Shown: in pieces, positions 1 to 8,291 of the stretch
Layout: the number at the start of each line of letters is the position of its first letter
Position numbering within the stretch: the stretch's first letter is position 1
Assembly (NCBI GenBank): GCA_023807065.1
Contig: JAJJLU010000723.1
Location: 1-21,061, forward strand
From: Isotricha intestinalis
Taxonomy: Eukaryota; Ciliophora; Litostomatea; Vestibuliferida; Isotrichidae
Length of the DNA: 21,061 nucleotides
Reading direction: 5' to 3'
Position numbers and translations under genes: made by a program
The notes under the pieces: generated by a model
Told to the model about the DNA's origin: nothing
Database searches by the model: none
The model's input: only the letters and a program-made list of their open reading frames with translations

Positions 1-28
1 CCCCAATCCCCAATCCCCAATCCCCAAT
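1..28. repeat. Telomeric repeat array, 4 x CCCCAAT
   Basis: Four perfect tandem copies of the 7-mer CCCCAAT start at the first base, then the sequence changes to AT-rich DNA. The C-rich strand lies at the left end, which is the orientation expected of a left chromosome terminus (G strand ATTGGGG running outward). The array is probably only the inner part of a longer telomere cut at the contig end. The unit resembles the ciliate C4A2 and C4A4 telomeres but carries one T per repeat. Confidence 0.93.
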
Positions 29-160
29 AATAATAAATATTCTGAAATAATATTCTGAAATGATGAATGTAAAAAATCAAGTTAATTAAAAATAAAAAAA
101 AAATTAAAAAAATAGAAATTTTTAAATAAAAAGATAAATCCAAATTATCCTGAAAAATAT
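29..160. other. Very short subtelomeric spacer with a 13-bp tandem duplication
   Basis: This AT-rich spacer separates the telomere from the stop codon of the centrin-like gene, so it must hold that gene's 3' UTR. It contains two adjacent copies of ATATTCTGAAAT(A/G), at 37-49 and 50-62, differing only in the last base. No other gene or subtelomeric repeat family is visible. A spacer this short is typical of compact ciliate macronuclear chromosomes. Confidence 0.7.
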
Positions 161-706
161 TTAAGAATAAGCAGTTTTAGTCATAACAGTATAAAAATCA
201 TCAAAATTTAATTCATTTCCATTTCCAGCTTCATCCATAATAATTTGTATTTCTTCATCAGTTAAATCTTCTCCTTGTTCCTCACAGATTTTTTTTAAAA
301 TTTCAGGAGTAATAGTTCCAGTATCAGAATCAACAATATATTCATTATAAACTCTTTGAATACCTTCTTTCGAATTTTTATTTCCTAATTCATCATCAAA
401 ACTTTCTAAAAATTCTTTATAATTAACTCCTCCATTTTTTATATTTTCAGGAGTATCTAATTCTACTATTATTTTATATACAACTGGATTTTTTTCCTCG
501 TAATTCATTTTATCCATTGTCTCATGAACAAATTGAGGATCAATTTTTCCTTTTCCTTCAAAGTCAAATAATTGAAATGCTTCTTGTATTTTCTCAACAT
601 CATCATCTGATAATTCTAATTTTGGAGCACGACGAGATGATGTCTTTGTTGTTGTTGTTGTTTTTGTTGTTTTTGATACTGTTTGACGATTGCCTCGATG
701 ACTCAT
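161..706 (-). CDS. Centrin-like EF-hand protein with degenerate calcium loops
   Basis: This 181-residue ORF has an ATG start and a TAA stop. Length and layout match centrin/caltractin: a basic Thr/Lys/Ser-rich N-terminal tail (about residues 9-27) followed by four EF-hand units. Centrins are calcium-responsive proteins of basal bodies and contractile fibres. The loops fall at about 48-59, 87-98, 125-136 and 159-170. None is fully canonical: loop 1 has Asp at position 1 but Phe at 12, loop 2 has Glu at 1 and 12 but Ile at 3, loop 3 starts with Val and ends with Ile, and loop 4 has Glu at 1 and Asp at 12. Calcium affinity may therefore be weak. It could be a divergent centrin paralogue or another calmodulin-superfamily member. 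The ATG follows an A-rich stretch. The gene is transcribed toward the telomere. Confidence 0.85.
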   Translation of the reverse strand: MSHRGNRQTVSKTTKTTTTTKTSSRRAPKLELSDDDVEKIQEAFQLFDFEGKGKIDPQFVHETMDKMNYEEKNPVVYKIIVELDTPENIKNGGVNYKEFLESFDDELGNKNSKEGIQRVYNEYIVDSDTGTITPEILKKICEEQGEDLTDEEIQIIMDEAGNGNELNFDDFYTVMTKTAYS

Positions 707-1095
707 TTTTTTTATAATTATTTTCCTGGATTCTCCAGTATTATAGCAAATATTCTGGGGTTATATTTTTTTTTTTTATTTTTTTATCTATGGTATTTTT
801 TGGAATAAATTTATTTTTTATTCAAAAATATAATTTAAAAATCATATTAAATATCATATAAAAAAGAATAAGGAAAAAACATATTAATAATCCAAAAAAT
901 AAATTGTTTTAAAGAATTATTTTATTATTTTTTATTTTTTCAATTAATTAAAAGATTCTTTATCTTTTATAAATCTTTAACATATTCATATCTATCATTA
1001 AATATTTATAATACTTTCAAGATAATACCCATTGAACCATAACATTAAGGAAACTAATAAATTTTTATTTAAATTATTAAATTAAATTTATCACC
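707..1095. other. AT-rich intergenic region upstream of the centrin-like gene
   Basis: This region should hold the promoter of the minus-strand centrin-like gene. A small palindrome, CTGGA-TTC-TCCAG, lies at 726-738, about 20 bp upstream of the start codon, and TATTCTGGGGTT lies at 751-762. Neither is a recognised motif. The rest is A/T homopolymer-rich sequence with no coding signal. Confidence 0.5.
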
Positions 1096-3837
1096 TTAAG
1101 CAGTTTTATCATAATCAATTCTAATTAGAGCATTACAATCAATATAAAGAATATATATTAACTGACTAGTTTTAATTTTATTTTTCCTACACTAAAAGTT
1201 TATTCTATCCTATTTCCCATAAAAAATATATTATTATCTATTTATATAAAAAAGAAAAAACTGCTTCCTATTCTTTTTTATTTTTATATATTTCTTTATT
1301 ATAATTATTTCAATTTTTTTTTTCTTGATTTTAATTTATTTCAAGAAACTTTATTTCTTTTTTATTCTTCTTTTAAACGAGTTTCTAATATTCTTTTTTC
1401 AATTTGAATATTTTTTTCCTTTTTGTTATTTATTGCATTTAATTCCTAATTTTTTTTTTTCTTGAAATGTTTTATTCTATTTTGATAAATTAAATTAATT
1501 TTTTTGATAATAACATTTTCTATTTTTCAATTTTTTGTCGTTCATTTAATTTTGTGGTTTAATTATTTTCTTCAATTTTATTTTCATAATTAATATTATT
1601 TATTCTATAACTTTTGATTATACATTTGAAAAGGAAGATTATTAAATCCTATCATTTTTTTCTATAAATTAACTTTTGATTTAAACCTAATATTTTATAG
1701 AAAGACTCTTTTATTTCTTTATTACTTTTTTTATTTAAATTATCTAATTGATATTTTAAAGCAGAAATTTCTTCATCAATTTTTTTTTTGATAAATAAAT
1801 AAATTGATTTTTTTCTAAATTTCTCATTGATTTATTTCCTGAATTTTTCAAGTTTAATAGTTGTTTTTTTTTTCATTTAATCTGAAATTTTCTTTAATTT
1901 CAATTAAATTTAATTTTTCTTGATTATCAGTGATTATTTTTAAAAGAAATTTTTTTTTATTTTCATGAATAATATTCTCAAATGAAATTATGCATATATT
2001 TTCATAATAATGTATATATCACACATATATAGACTGAGAATGAAGATTTTGAATATTATCATATAATTAAATTATTTTATTTCTAATATTCCATATTTTT
2101 CACTTTTATCATTAGAGTATATTATAAACTAAATTGAATTTTGATTGAAATATATTAAATGGAATTATATTGAAGAAATCTATTTTTATTAAAAATATAC
2201 AATTTGTTCTTAAATAATGTGTATGTGCTCTCATCATAAACTAATAAAATTTATCATTTGAAAATTTTAATATTCAACATAAATGAATTTCTATAATTTG
2301 AATTGCTATTGTATCAATATCTGATGATGTATATATTTGATAAGAATCATATAATTTTAATTTAATTGGAATGTTGTTTAATTTGGAATACTACTATTAT
2401 ATATTATATTATTATTTAATATTTGAGAGTTATATTTATTGATTTGAACTGTGATTTAATTATTTTATCTATTGCTCCATTTCTATTTAAATCTATTATA
2501 TTTAAGTCTTTTATTGAATTAAAAGATAAATTTTTTGGATTAATTAATTTTAAAAATTATTTTGTTTGATTTCTTGAATTTTGATTTGTTGAACCTTCAA
2601 TTCTTTCTATATTAGATTTTTAGATAAATCTCTATTTTTGCAATAACATATTGTAATATTTAAACTCATGTTTTTAATTTATTTTTTTTGGTATAATTTA
2701 TTCTTTCAATTTATGAATTGAATATTGAAACATTTATGATTTATAATTCAATTATGTTTTAAATATATAGTATAATTTTAATTTTATATTTTCTGATTTG
2801 TCTTTTTATTAATAAAATAAATCATTACTTGAAAAATAATTTTTTTAATTCAACTTTCATTTCTTGATTAATTATAATTCTTTGAGATGAAGATATTTTC
2901 ATTTTTGGAAATTGATTTATATCTGTATAAAATCTTTTTTCAAGAATAGTTTTTTTAATTCTTGGACTTTTATTATTATTTTCACTCATCTTAATTTGAT
3001 CAAAATAATTATCAGTGATTCTAATATTAGTGTTGATTTCATTTTCATTTTTAATTACTTTTATTTTTTAATTCTTTTTGTTTTTTCACTTCTTTATTTA
3101 ATTAAAGACAAATAGAATATTCATCAAAATGATTTGAACCAATTTTATGTATATTTTTTTCCCCTTTTTCTACATAAAAAATTGGTGAACCTTGATAATT
3201 TGAAAATCTTTCTTTTTTTTATATAAATTACAATCTCTAAAATTAAAAGGTTTACCTTTTAATTTATCAAATTCATTTTTAAACATATTCATTTACAAAT
3301 TCACCTTTTTATAAATGGACAATTTGTTCTTGATTTGGAAACTTTTTCATATTAAATTTTTCAATATAAATGTTTACATTTTTTTCCTCTTGTTCTTTAA
3401 GTATTTTTATTTCTATATTATTTAAAACAGAATTCTTTTGATTATAATATAGTTCTTTATTTTGTAAATTATTCTTTTATATTATCATTTTTTTCATAAT
3501 TGTAAATATAAATTTAAAATATAATCTTTTTGTTCTTGCTTTTGAGTTGAAATTAAATCAGTTTTTCTTTTATAATTTATTGATAAATTTTTTATATAAA
3601 TATTCAATTTCTGATAATTTTATACATTTATAAAATATATTTTTTAATAAAGAATTTTCTATAGTTTTTGTTTATATTTTTTACATTTTTCTTAAATAGA
3701 TTTAGTTTCATCCTTTTTTTCTTTTTCAAAAATTTCATCTCTAAACATCAATTTTATTTTTGATTGTTTTTATATTAGTAATATTTTATTTTTGTAAATA
3801 AAGGACTTTTTCGTTTAATTAATTCACTAAGTTTCAT
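1096..3837 (-). pseudogene. Decayed long gene with coiled-coil-rich C-terminal part
   Basis: No frame is open for long, but on the minus strand protein-like stretches follow one another in shifting frames. A possible start is the ATG at 3837-3835 (reads MKLSELIKRKSPLFTKIKYY, then stop). Next come stretches such as KGKPFNFRDCNLYK, GSPIFYVEKGEKNIHKIG (about 3135-3200) and NPKNLSFNSIKDLNIIDLNR (about 2460-2545), then Lys/Glu-rich coiled-coil-like sequence including KKIDEEISALKYQLDN (about 1740-1790). The tract ends with LIRIDYDKTA and a TAA at 1098-1096. The breaks are stops and single-base shifts. An intact gene could have been about 900 codons. I do not recognise the family, and the tract might combine two former genes. 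Its strand matches the two relics to the right. The intact genes nearby argue against general sequencing error. Confidence 0.55.
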
Positions 3838-4016
3838 TTATTTATTAAAAAAATAATAATTAATTAATTATTAAATTTTTTTTTTTGACTGATTAATTTT
3901 TTATTTTTCATTAAGATAAAAAAATAAAAAAAACATTCTTTTTTATTAAGAATAAAAAATCAAATTCAAGTTTAAATAAATTTATATTTAAACAAATATA
4001 TATTGATTGAAAAAAA
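3838..4016. other. AT-rich spacer between two relic genes
   Basis: This short, nearly pure A/T spacer contains TTAATTAATTAATTA-type repeats. It lies upstream of the 1096-3837 relic and downstream of the CCCH relic. No ORF or RNA signal is seen. Confidence 0.5.
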
Positions 4017-5265
4017 TTACCTAATAATAACTTCAATATTATAATTTTTTTCATTAATCATTTTGTATTTTACGGTTTTAAAAAATAGCTTTTAATTCTT
4101 CTAAATTAATAATAATAATTTTCTTTTGATGATAATCCAAATTTTTTCTTCTTCATTAGAAACATTACTAGTACTAGAACTATTAATCTCACAATTAGCA
4201 TTTTCTTTTATTTTATTATCACAAGTTAAATTTTCAAAACAAGATAATCTATGTTCCAAAGGATTATAATCATTATTAAATATATTAAAAAAATAAAAAG
4301 GAAAATGAAATTCTTCAATTTTTCTTTCATCATGTCTAAAACTTCAACAAGAACCATAAGGACAAAAACCAAATTCAGAAAATATTTTAGGAACTTTTTT
4401 TTGTAATTTGAATTTAAATTTTTGAAAGTAATTCTTCTTTTAGATATGCAAATCTGCATTTAAATCCATATGGACATTTAAATATACTTTTAATTTATTT
4501 TCAATTGATGAAAAATGAATAAAATTCAAAGTGTACAATTGTTATAATTATAAACTCCAGGAACAATAAAAGGAATTTGTTTGGATCATTATAAACATTT
4601 CTTGATGTATAATTTTATTATTATCATTTACTTTATTCATCCAATTTTTAATTTTTGCCAATAATTGCTCATTACATATATTAACATTTTTATATTTTTC
4701 AAACTTTTGATTATAGTCCATAAAAGTTATTCTGAAAAGTTGAGTTTGAACAATGAGTTGGCCTCTTAATTGATTATTATCTTTTTTATACCCTAAATTA
4801 TTAATACAAAATTTATTTGCATAACATTCTAAAGTGGGGAGTGCTCTTCCTTGATTATCATTCACAATTTCAAATAATGCTATTGTTTTGTATCATTGCA
4901 AATTCTTTAATTTGTTGATTATTATTCATTGAATTATTATTCACTGAATTATTGTTCTTTAAGAAATTTGAACCAACAATCCATTTACTTTTCAATTGCT
5001 TAATTTCTGTAAGTAGTTGTTCTGTTTTTGTAAAATAGTTATATGAATCTTGATTAGAGTTACTCATATATTCCTTATTTTTAGATAAATTTTTATCTAT
5101 GAAATCATTATTAATAATAATTGCATCATTCAAATTCATTTGAAATAATTCTTTCCACTTTTTATAATTGTCTTGTATTTCTTTTAACAAAAATGTTTTA
5201 TCGATAACTGTGTTTTTAGATAATTATTCTAAATTATTTATAAGTTTTTCTAACAAATATTTCAT
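4017..5265 (-). pseudogene. Decayed CCCH-type zinc-finger protein gene
   Basis: Reading starts at the ATG at 5265-5263 (MKYLLEKLINNLE), hits TAA at 5226-5224, and continues in the same frame (LSKNTVIDKTFLLKEIQ) to a stop near 4872. A one-base change of frame gives a further stretch (RALPTLECYANKFCINNLGY) to about 4590, then IPFIVPGVYNYNNCTLNF. After more shifts come KCPYGFKCRFAYLKEE (about 4425-4475) and EFGFCPYGSC-stop-SFRHDERK (about 4315-4375). These are two CCCH-like fingers. The first has Tyr where His is expected and the second has a TGA between its Cys and its SFRH. The tail ends at TAA 4019-4017. CCCH fingers bind RNA in the family generally. At least five frame changes and several stops mean it no longer encodes the full protein. 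The shifts are single-base, so short introns do not explain them. Confidence 0.72.
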
Positions 5266-5387
5266 ATCAATAAATTTCTCTATAATATACTAAATTGATA
5301 TATTACATAAATCTCTATTTTTTCCCTATTTTTTATTCAATTTCATATAATGCAATTATAAATTAATTTGTTTTTTATATTTAAAAC
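5266..5387. promoter_or_regulatory. Intergenic gap between divergent CCCH relic and zinc-ribbon-like gene
   Basis: This 122-bp AT-rich gap lies between the former start of the CCCH gene (minus strand) and the ATG of the small plus-strand gene, so it would have served both as promoter. No specific element is recognisable. Confidence 0.35.
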
Positions 5388-5714
5388 ATGAGTACTAAAA
5401 TAGATTTTACCAATAGTTGTCCAGTAGTTGGATGTGAAAATAGTAAAAACAAATTAAATTGGAGAATTTATAATTGTAATTACAAAGAAATTATTAATGA
5501 AAATGGAATTATGCAATGTAAAAATGGTCATAATTTAGGAGAATTTCTTTTATTAAAATATAATTTTAATGGACATTCAAATGGACATCAATATGGGAAT
5601 TTTAGTACATTTGCAGCTGCTCTTTCACTAATTGCAGAATTCAACTCTGAATTCAGTGCAAAACTGCATAATTTTTGGATACATATAAGGAGAATAAATT
5701 GTTCTAAAGAATAG
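5388..5714 (+). CDS. Small Cys/His-rich zinc-ribbon-like protein
   Basis: This 108-residue ORF runs from ATG (after A-rich TTTAAAAC) to TAG. Its N-terminal half has a spaced Cys/His pattern: CPVVGC near residue 11, NC near residue 30, CKNGH near residue 44, then HSNGH near residue 64. That suggests one or two zinc sites. It ends in a helix-like segment (FSTFAAALSLIAEF). From memory, the layout resembles a small ciliate family with a CPV..C...W..YNC...NG...C motif and an alanine-rich helix. No function is established, and the identification was not checked by search. Some expected Cys positions look replaced (CKNGH rather than CxxC; an Asn before GHSNGH), so it may be a diverged or recently decaying member. 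It is the only intact ORF between 0.7 and 8.3 kb. Confidence 0.6.
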   Translation: MSTKIDFTNSCPVVGCENSKNKLNWRIYNCNYKEIINENGIMQCKNGHNLGEFLLLKYNFNGHSNGHQYGNFSTFAAALSLIAEFNSEFSAKLHNFWIHIRRINCSKE

Positions 5715-6051
5715 CCTGACTACGTATCATTTCTTTAATATTTTCCATTTTTGTTTCACATTCAATCTTCCATCAAGATTATATTTTTAATATTTCCAAT
5801 ATTTAATTGAAATTGATATTATAAAAACTATCTTTGATAAAAACTTATCGGGATTGGGAACTCGGAGAGGGAATATCATGTTAATTAAAAATAAATTATC
5901 TTTTTTAAATTAAGCAAAATATTAAAATTTATCTAACAAATAAAAATTATTAAATTTTTTATCGTTTTTTAAAAGTTCTATTTTTTGTTAATAAATTATA
6001 TTTGTTAAATTTTATATATTAAATTTAAGATTTTTGAATCATTTGATTAAT
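5715..6051. other. Intergenic AT-rich DNA with a G-rich telomere-like patch
   Basis: This is mostly noncoding A/T sequence. An unusually GC-rich patch at 5849-5871 contains GGGATTGGGAAC followed by CGGAGAGGG. It resembles a degenerate G-strand telomere repeat (ATTGGGG). No coding or RNA feature is supported. Confidence 0.45.
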
Positions 6052-6073
6052 TGGGGATTGGACCCAATCCCCA
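6052..6073. repeat. Head-to-head telomere-like inverted repeat
   Basis: Two perfect 10-bp arms, TGGGGATTGG and CCAATCCCCA, are separated only by AC. The left arm is the telomeric G strand of this genome (ATTGGGG) running right, and the right arm is the C strand (CCCCAAT) reading away. This is the arrangement expected where two chromosome ends are joined. The surrounding sequence is almost pure A/T, which makes the motif stand out. Confidence 0.8.
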
Positions 6074-6299
6074 TATAAATTTTATTAATTATATTATATA
6101 TCAATAAATTTTTTTTAACTAATTAAATATTTTTATATTAAACAAATATTATATTTTTTATTAATTTAAAACATACCATTTTGGAGATTGGGCATAATAT
6201 GTAATCCTCAAAAAGGATTTAATTTTATTAAATTTTTGAAAATAAATTATCTATTTTAATTATATGAAATAAATTTAATAATTTTTTAATTTATTTATT
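6074..6299. other. AT-rich segment between telomere-like motif and TLDc relic
   Basis: This is noncoding-looking A/T DNA downstream (3') of the TLDc relic. It contains TTGGAGATTGGGC at 6181-6193 and TAATCCTC at 6201-6208, possibly a very degenerate G-arm/C-arm pair like the clearer motifs on either side. Confidence 0.4.
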
Positions 6300-7080
6300 A
6301 GTATCTTAATAGTAATGATATATAATACAATTTTTTTCATTTGGTAAATCGACCATTTTTTAGGAGTAAATATATCTGAGTTTTTGTTTCCATATAAAGC
6401 ATTTCTATTTTGTCTAAATCATATGTGAAAGGATTGGAATTTAATATATATGAAGTTGACTTTTTATCCATTTTTAAATCATATCCTCCATCCAAAAGCA
6501 AAGATAAATCTTTCATGAGTAGTAATAGAAATAAATGATCTACTTGGAGAATTAATTCCAAATTTTGTTGGATTCAATAATCTTCCATTTGAATTAAATG
6601 AAAAAATAAAAGCTTGAGAATCGGAAATATATGTATCAGGTTAGGTAATTTGATAACTAATATATCCACAAATCTATTATTTTATTCATCAATAATCATA
6701 AATAATTAATTTGATTTTCATATATAATTGGAAAAATCTCTGATAGAATCCCAATTATCTATCTCACTATCAAAATTAATGATACAATAATTTTTTCAGT
6801 CCAATTTTCAATTATTTCTATTGAGTTCTCCTTTATTAATAATCTATAAGGCCTTATTTCATCTAACTCTCCTGAATCATTAAAGTAATCTTGGATTGAC
6901 TAATTTTCATTGGAATTGCCGGAAACATAAATCCAATTCTATATATTTTTTTATCATTATTATCAAAGTTAATTTCAAAATGATTAGCATAAGATAAGAA
7001 ATCAGACATTTTAGGAATACAATAAACTCCTTCAAGACATTGATTTCCTTTAAATCTTTTAGGGGAATATCATTATGTCA
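6300..7080 (-). pseudogene. Decayed TLDc-domain protein gene
   Basis: Read from right to left on the minus strand, consecutive fragments lie in different frames. They include YRIGFMFPAIPMKI, SIQDYFNDSGELDEIRPY, IENWTEKIIVS, INFDSEIDNWDSIRDFSNYI (stop), LFMIIDE (stop), TYISDSQAFIFSFNSNGRL, GGYDLKMDKKSTSYILNSN, NALYGNKNSDIF and TPKKWSIYQM. In order, they match the flow of a TLDc domain: a WTxK...FDS..D.WD lead-in, a SDSQAFIFSL-like strand, and the NALYGxxxFTPKxxxxYQM ending. TLDc proteins in other eukaryotes are linked to oxidative-stress protection and V-ATPase regulation. At least four frame shifts (mostly one base) and several TAA/TGA codons break it. No start codon can be fixed. The relic nearly fills the segment between the two telomere-like motifs. 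Confidence 0.78.
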
Positions 7081-7084
7081 TCTA

Positions 7085-7117
7085 TGGGGATTGGAGATTA
7101 GACCCATCCCCAATCCC
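7085..7117. repeat. Second head-to-head telomere-like inverted repeat
   Basis: TGGGGATTGG (7085-7094) runs right as the G strand, and CCCATCCCCAATCCC (7103-7117) follows as the C strand, separated by AGATTAGA. GGGATTGG (7087-7094) pairs perfectly with CCAATCCC (7110-7117). Orientation is the same as the motif at 6052-6073, but this copy is less perfect. Confidence 0.7.
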
Positions 7118-8291
7118 AACATATATTTTTTTTTATTATATATTATCATTTTTTTTTCAAAAATAATTAAGAAATTTAATTAAATAGAATTAATCCATGT
7201 ATTCCATATTAAAATTAATGAAATTTTATTTTTTCTATTTTAATTATGAAAAATTTATGATTAAATTATTTTGTTTATTTTATGTTAAAATCAATTCGTT
7301 TTCAATTAATATCACTATATTTTATGTTATTATTTTTTTTTACAATTTACTATTTAATTGAAAGAAACAATTATTCTTTTTTGATAGTGAATTTAAAAAA
7401 AAGGAATTGATATTAATTTGGTTTTTTAATGATTCTTATTAATCTCTATGTTGAGGGACTTTTTGATTTCTGAATAAAAAAAATAGAATCATTTTTCATT
7501 TTTGATGATTTATTATTTTAATATAATAAATATATATTTTTTGAGAATTGAAATAAACTATTAATGAATTAAGTGCAAAAAAAAAGGATTTGGAGAATGA
7601 GTAATTGTAAAAACTTATATTTTAAAAACAATTATGGAGAATAAATATTGATTCATAAATATTTTAGAAATAAATGTAACAATTAAAATTTATAATAGCT
7701 TTATAATTAATAATTTTTGATATTGCTGAATAAGAAAGATATTTTACTTTTATTGAAATTATATAAATAATGCAAATTAATATATTCTTTTAGACTTTTT
7801 GGTAACGAAAACTCTTTTTTTAATTGTATATTGTTTGGATTTAAAAATGAGATTTTGTTGATACAATAAAGATAAATGTTATAATGAAGGGATAAACAAT
7901 TTCTCAAAGAATAAATAATTTTTATATTTACTTCATGATGAAATAATTAAAATAAATTATATGAATATATAGTAAAGAATCATGTTTATAAATAATCTTT
8001 AACCAAAAATCAAATGAATAAATCTAAATAAAATAAATAAGATTATGTGTCCTTTCATTTAAATAATAATTTTAAAAATATCACATTTTAAAATTAAATA
8101 ACAAAACTATTAAAAATAATATTTTAACGAATAATTAGTATAATATTTGTCAAAATATTTTAAAAAAATAAAGATAAAAAATCTTATAGTTTTCTTGAAA
8201 ATGGATATATTAAAAAAATTTTTTTTAAATGATTGTACACTTAATATAATTTTAATTTATATAAAAAAATAATCAAATTTCTTCTGTAAAA
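7118..8291. other. Long AT-rich intergenic region upstream of the K+ channel gene
   Basis: No gene is supported in this 1.17-kb stretch. It should contain the promoter of the channel gene. A 66-codon open stretch on the minus strand at 7707-7907 has no ATG at its start. It contains faintly leucine-rich-repeat-like sequence (LPKSLKEYINLHYLYNF), which could be a gene fragment or chance. The rest is homopolymer-rich A/T DNA. Confidence 0.45.

Noticed and set aside
2912..3115. Plus-strand 67-codon frame
   Set aside because: Its hydrophobic, Phe/Ile/Leu-rich translation is what the antisense of a Lys/Asn/Glu-rich gene looks like. The minus strand here carries the more protein-like sequence of the relic.
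4017..7080. TAA/TAG/TGA reassigned to amino acids, making the broken genes intact
   Set aside because: Three genes of 1404, 1627 and 629 codons use CAA for Gln and TGG for Trp, have no in-frame TAA, TAG or TGA, and end at TAG or TAA. The relics also need frame changes, which a different code would not fix.
4017..7080. Euplotes-type programmed +1 frameshifting in the relic genes
   Set aside because: The breaks are not at a common slippery site such as AAA-TAA, they shift in different places with stops between, and key zinc ligands are also lost. The long neighbouring genes need no frameshift.
4017..7080. Very short introns explaining the interruptions
   Set aside because: At the breaks the protein-like sequence continues with only a one- or two-base change of frame and no excisable GT...AG segment. 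The large genes have no introns.
7707..7907. Minus-strand 66-codon frame as a gene
   Set aside because: It has no ATG at its beginning and only faint leucine-rich-repeat-like character. It is too short and isolated to call, so it is noted only within the intergenic entry.
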